Shown here: piece by piece, positions 61,601-64,000 of the stretch
How the letters are laid out: each line of letters opens with the position of its first letter
Numbering within the stretch: the first letter of the stretch is position 1
DNA from: Mycobacterium senriense
GTDB taxonomy: Bacteria; Actinomycetota; Actinomycetes; Mycobacteriales; Mycobacteriaceae
Length of the DNA stretch: 64,000 bases
Assembly: GCF_019668465.1 (NCBI RefSeq)
Contig: NZ_AP024828.1
Location: forward strand, 4,092,001-4,156,000
Direction of reading: 5' to 3'
The notes under the pieces: model-generated
The model's database searches: none
Told to the model about the DNA's origin: nothing
The model's input: the letters and a program-made list of their open reading frames with translations, nothing else
Program-made: the position numbers and the translations under genes

Positions 61601-64000
61601 CCACCTACATGGTGCCCGCGGCGGTGGTGGTGATCGACGCGCTGCCATTGACGGTCAACGGCAAACTGGACATCCGCGCGCTCCCGGCCCCCGAATACAC
61701 CGAGGGTGACCGGTACCGCGCCCCGGTCACCCCTACCGAAGAGACCTTGGCCGCCATCTACGCCCAGGTACTCGGGCTCGAGCGGGTCGGTGTCGATGAC
61801 TCCTTCTTCGACCTGGGCGGGGATTCCCTTTCGGCCATGCGGGTGATCGCCGCGGTCAACAGCGCCCTGGATGCTCACCTTGCGGTGCGCACCGTGTTCG
61901 AGGCGCCCACCGTTGCCCAGTTGGCGGAACGTATCGGCGTCGATGGGGGCGGGCGTAAGCCGTTAGTGGCCGTGGAGCGGCCGCCCGTAGTGCCGTTGTC
62001 GTTTGCCCAGCAGCGGTTGTGGTTCCTCGACCGGTTCGAGGGCGGGGTGGCGACCTACAACATTCCCACCGCGTTTCGGATCAGCGGGGCGCTCGATGTC
62101 GAGGCGCTGGGCGCGGCTATCGATGATGTGATCGTGCGCCACGAATCGCTGCGCACCATATTTCCCGACATCGATGGTGTGCCGGTGCAGCAGGTGTTGC
62201 CGGCCGAGGCGGGGATGTGGCGGCGCGGGGACGCGGCGGTGGTGTCGTTGACCGAGCAGGATCTGGTCGGCGAGCTGGCGGCGCTGGCCGGGTACCGGTT
62301 TGATTTGGCAACCGAGATCCCGATTCGGGCCCAGATCTATGCGGTGGGCCCCGAGCAGTATGTGGTGGGAATTGTGGTGCACCACATTGCTTTTGATGGC
62401 TGGTCACTGGCCCCGATGGCCAGGGATATCGGCGAGGCGTATCGGGCGCGGCGGCAGGGTCGGGCCCCGCAGTGGGCGCCGTTGCCGGTGCAGTATGCCG
62501 ATTACACACTGTGGCAACAGGATTGGTTGGGCGCCGAGTCCGACCCCGACAGCGTGATCGCCGGGCAGCTGGCCTATTGGCGGCAGCAGTTGGCCGATCT
62601 GCCCGAGGTGGTGTCGCTGCCGACGGATCGGGCGCGCCCGCAGGTGCCCAGTTATCGCGGCGATGAGGTGGAGCTCAGCATCGACCCGCAGAACTGGGCC
62701 GGGGTCAAGGCGTTGGCGGCGGCCCATAACGCGACGGTCTCGATGGTGTTGCAGGCGGCCATGGTGGTGGTGTTGCACCGGGTGGGAGCCGGCGAGGACG
62801 TGGCGATGGGCGCGCCCATCGCCGGGCGGATGGATGCCGCGCTGGATGAGCTGGTCGGGTTTTTCGTCAACACCTGGGTGTTGCGGGTAGGGGTGAGTTC
62901 GGCGCAGCGGTTCAACGAGGTGCTCGAGCAAGTGCGCCAGCAGGCGCTGGATGCCTACAGCAACCAGGATGTGCCGTTCGAGCTGCTGGTCGAGCAGCTC
63001 AACCCGGTGCGCTCGGCGTCGCATCATCCGCTGTTTCAGGTGCTGTTGGTCTTCCAGAACAATGCGCGCCCCGAGATGACGCTGGAGGGGGTCAGCGTCG
63101 AGCAGTTGGCGGTGTTTACCCGCACCGCCAAGTTCGACCTGGACATCGAGCTGAGCGAGGTGCCCAGCGCGGACGCGGGTGCGCCGATGGCCACCGGGCT
63201 GATGATGTATGCCACGGATTTGTATGACCGGTCCACCGTCGAGCGGTTGGTCGGGTGGTTCGGCCGGGTGATCGAGGCGGTCGTGGCCGATGCCTCGGTG
63301 GCGGTGGGCGAAGTGTCGCTGCTGGATCGCGGTGAGCGTGATCTGGTGCTGTCGGGCTGGTCGGGTGCTGGAGTGACCGCGCCAGTGGGGGTGGCACCGG
63401 CGTTGCTGACGGCCGCGGTGGCGGCCAACCCGGACGCGGTGGCCGTCATCGACGGTGGTCGAGCGGTGTCGTATGGCGAGCTCGATGCGTGGTCGACGCG
63501 GTTGGCGCGGGTGCTGATCGAGGCCGGCGTGGGTCCCGAGCGCGCGGTGGGCGTGGCCATGGATCGGTGTGTGGAGTTGGTCGTGGCCTGGTGGGCAGTG
63601 GTCAAGGCCGGCGGAGTGTATGCGCCGATCAACCGTGCCCATCCGGTGGAGCGCATCGCGGCGGTGCTTGACGCGGTCGGCGCGGTGTGCGTGTTGAGCT
63701 GCGGCGCCGACACCGTTGATGGGGCCGGGGCGCGGCCGGTGCTGCGCATCGATGATCTGGATGTGTCCGGGTACCGCGCGGATCCGATTACCGACGCCGA
63801 CCGGCTGGCGCCGTTGGGGGCGGATAACGGCGCGTATGTGATCTTCACGTCGGGGTCCACCGGTGTGCCCAAGGGGGTGGCGGTCAGCCACGCCGGTCTG
63901 CTGGGTTGGGCTGCGGCGCAAGGCGAGATGTTCGGGTTGGGTGGGGATGCACGGGTGTTGATGGTGGCCGCGCCCACCTTTGATGCCTCGGTCGGTGAGT
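55645..64000 (+). CDS. Non-ribosomal peptide synthetase, C-A-PCP-C-A-PCP-C-A..., truncated by window end
   Basis: At least 2785 residues, open at the right edge. Domain order: C1 (about 15-450, HHIVADG at 148-154), A1 (470-950; IYTSGTTG from 616, FDFSVWE at 660-666, K940), PCP1 (GGDSL, Ser994), C2 (HHIAADG from 1179), A2 (1500-2015; T1668, D1713, K2007), PCP2 (Ser2061), C3 (HHIAFDG from 2246) and A3 (from about 2600, cut within FDASVGE). No epimerisation, methylation or thioesterase domain is seen so far. By manual alignment to GrsA the A2 code reads DFWSVGMVHK, which fits threonine; A1 reads about DFWSLGAVYK, uncertain. A C domain before the first A suggests an N-acylated peptide or an upstream partner. 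Start GTG 55645 inside mbtH. Product unknown. Confidence 0.93.
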   Translation, partial: MVLIVEPCGRPTDPDAQEYPLTRGQLDIWLAQESGQSGTQWQLGLFVKIEGAVDRDALEWAIRRAVQEAEPGRAAIFEVDGRVFQRVMDYPDVELAFYDLTGSDHAVQEAHEIASSIQRTPMPFSGPLFKFALFRARLDEFYLFACSHHIVADGSGIALVGQRVASVYSAIVSGAPIPPSVFGSLQDLVDCESEYEASDDFLDDQAYWAENLPTENQSHYRLPQAAGEHDPYRPSAPVKLDAAVLRRVDDLSRAWNVPRSSVITAACALLVRGWCAEDSEVVLDFPVSRRVGPELKTLPGMVAGVVPLVLRVSPESTVAEFGAQVDTRIREALRHQRFPVQALERKIHTRGSGQSADRVSVNFLPSSFTLSFGGMTASASYTNLGHRGGFGLVFSGDGDQLSLGTVGAGQLNSNSDLSDLAGRLQQLLVAMTADPGRRLSSVDVLNPGEYARLDEWGNRALLTQPAPQPVSIPVVFGHQVARAPEAVAISFEGGGLTYRELEEAANRLAHLLIDRGIGPGQCVALLLERSAQAVVAMLAVLKTGAAYLAIDPALPAARIGFMLSDAAPIAVITTADLRLRLDGCDLAVIDMNDPAVDTQSSAAPPAPDPEGIAYLIYTSGTTGVPKGVAVTHRNLTHLADSQPSDLPPAQVWTQCHSYAFDFSVWEIWAALLGGGRLVVVPDEVVGSPDDFHALLVSEHVNVLTQTPSAAAALCPQGLESVALLLGGEACPAEVVDAWAPGRVVINAYGPTEATVYASLSAPLSVGAGVVPIGAPVSTAALFVLDEWLRVAQPGVVGELYVAGRGVACGYVGRASLTGSRFVACPFGKPGARMYRTGDLVRWGVDGQLQYLGRADEQVKVRGYRIELGEIRAALAGLDGVEQAVVVAREDRPGDKRLVGYVIGTADPAELRLRLAERLPEYMVPAAVVVIDALPLTVNGKLDTRALPAPEYASGDGYRAPSTATEEILAGIYAQVLGLERVGVDDSFFDLGGDSLSAMRLVAAVNAGLDAHLAVRTVFEAPTVAQLAPRIGADGAGLEPLVAVERPAVVPLSFAQQRLWFIDQLQGPSPIYNMATALRLSGRLDADVLSAALADVVGRHESLRTLFAAPEGIPQQVVIPMERADFGWDVIDATGWPATQLDEAIEAMASHAFDLTTEIPMRAMLFRLADDDHVLVAAVHHIAADGLSMAPLVADLGMAYGSRCAGQAPDWAPLPVQYVDYTLWQRAQFGDLADTESPIAAQLAYWEQALAGMPERLALPTDRPYPSVADYRGASVAVDWPAGLQQQIRRVAREHNATSFMVIQAALAVLLAKLSASSDVAVGFPIAGRGDPALDELVGFFVNTLVLRVDVAGDPSIADVLAQVRGRSLAAYEHQDVPFEVLVERLNPTRSLNHHPLVQVMLAWQNFAGDPTGLALGDVQVSPVPMDTRTARVDLTFSLGERWSEAGELAGIGGTVEFRTDVFDTQSIETLIERFQRVLAALTADPSRRLSSVDVLDTDEHAHLDEIGNRAVLARTASTAASIPAVFAAEVTRAPEALAVTFEDHSMSYRELDEASNRMAHLLAGLGAGPGQCVALLLPRSAEAVVAIMAVLKTGAAYLAIDPAVPMARIEFMVADAAPIAAITTTGLANRIDGRGLPVIDVDDPRIAGYPCTGLPAPAPEAIAYLIYTSGTTGVPKGVAIPHHNVTRLLMALNADLELSPGQVWSQCHSLAFDFSVWEIFGALLHGGRLVVVPDAVVRSPEDLRALLIAEQVAVLSQTPSAFYALQAADARADELGSQLKLQTVVFGGEALEPQRLGTWLRKHPGSARLINMYGITETTVHASFREIGVADVDRNVSPIGVPLVHLGFFVLDASLHPVPAGVVGELYVAGGGLAYGYVGRAALTGTRFVACPFGDSGARMYRTGDLVCWGADGQLDYLGRADEQVKIRGYRIELGEIRAALAALDGVEQAVVVAREDRPGDKRLIGYITGAADPADIRAWLGQRLPTYMVPAAVVVIDALPLTVNGKLDIRALPAPEYTEGDRYRAPVTPTEETLAAIYAQVLGLERVGVDDSFFDLGGDSLSAMRVIAAVNSALDAHLAVRTVFEAPTVAQLAERIGVDGGGRKPLVAVERPPVVPLSFAQQRLWFLDRFEGGVATYNIPTAFRISGALDVEALGAAIDDVIVRHESLRTIFPDIDGVPVQQVLPAEAGMWRRGDAAVVSLTEQDLVGELAALAGYRFDLATEIPIRAQIYAVGPEQYVVGIVVHHIAFDGWSLAPMARDIGEAYRARRQGRAPQWAPLPVQYADYTLWQQDWLGAESDPDSVIAGQLAYWRQQLADLPEVVSLPTDRARPQVPSYRGDEVELSIDPQNWAGVKALAAAHNATVSMVLQAAMVVVLHRVGAGEDVAMGAPIAGRMDAALDELVGFFVNTWVLRVGVSSAQRFNEVLEQVRQQALDAYSNQDVPFELLVEQLNPVRSASHHPLFQVLLVFQNNARPEMTLEGVSVEQLAVFTRTAKFDLDIELSEVPSADAGAPMATGLMMYATDLYDRSTVERLVGWFGRVIEAVVADASVAVGEVSLLDRGERDLVLSGWSGAGVTAPVGVAPALLTAAVAANPDAVAVIDGGRAVSYGELDAWSTRLARVLIEAGVGPERAVGVAMDRCVELVVAWWAVVKAGGVYAPINRAHPVERIAAVLDAVGAVCVLSCGADTVDGAGARPVLRIDDLDVSGYRADPITDADRLAPLGADNGAYVIFTSGSTGVPKGVAVSHAGLLGWAAAQGEMFGLGGDARVLMVAAPTFDASVGE

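Overview
The window is high-GC actinobacterial DNA and almost certainly comes from a slow-growing Mycobacterium, close to the M. avium complex or M. tuberculosis by gene content. Gene names rest on recognising the translated products and the remembered M. tuberculosis gene order, not on a database search.

Region 1 (1-27.4 kb) is the division and cell wall (dcw) cluster with its usual mycobacterial flanks. It opens with a partial polyprenyl diphosphate synthase, a MetF-like protein, lipoprotein LppM, a GNAT acetyltransferase and a DUF3040 membrane protein closed by a clear terminator. Then mraZ, behind an operator of TGGGG boxes at an exact 10-bp period, leads into rsmH, an FtsL-like gene, pbpB, murE, murF, mraY, murD, ftsW, murG, murC, ftsQ, ftsZ, pgeF, yggS, sepF, yggT, wag31 and a small membrane protein. 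Most junctions overlap by 1-4 nt, so synthesis of lipid II precursors and of the divisome is translationally coupled. A phosphoribosyltransferase and a small membrane protein end the region.

Region 2 (27.5-34.8 kb) is a genomic island inserted at the 3' end of a tRNA-Leu(GAG) gene. A 20-bp piece of the tRNA 3' end is repeated exactly at both edges. The left half is decaying: a frameshifted DUF429 gene, an HNH nuclease fragment and a broken GIY-YIG nuclease. The right half is intact: a two-gene operon made of an uncharacterised 349-aa protein and an 851-aa STAND NTPase (restriction-type nuclease domain plus NACHT ATPase), with a divergent gene carrying a PD-(D/E)XK-like motif. It looks like an anti-phage locus and is the best candidate here for an undescribed system. 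No integrase is visible.

Region 3 (34.9-45.8 kb) returns to conserved mycobacterial genes: an M20 peptidase, a PEBP protein, pyrD, lppL, a histidine phosphatase, a DUF3090 protein, an SCO1664-type protein, cysQ and mshC. A 13E12-family HNH protein is inserted, and the usual uppP gene appears to be absent.

Region 4 (45.8-64 kb) is accessory. A tightly coupled minus-strand operon encodes an EspR-like regulator, an ImmA/IrrE metallopeptidase and a seven-helix membrane protein. After about 1 kb of non-coding DNA come two tandem paralogous ATPase-LuxR regulators, an MbtH protein and a large non-ribosomal peptide synthetase (C-A-PCP-C-A-PCP-C-A...) that runs off the window. The regulators probably control the synthetase, and MbtH probably supports its adenylation domains.
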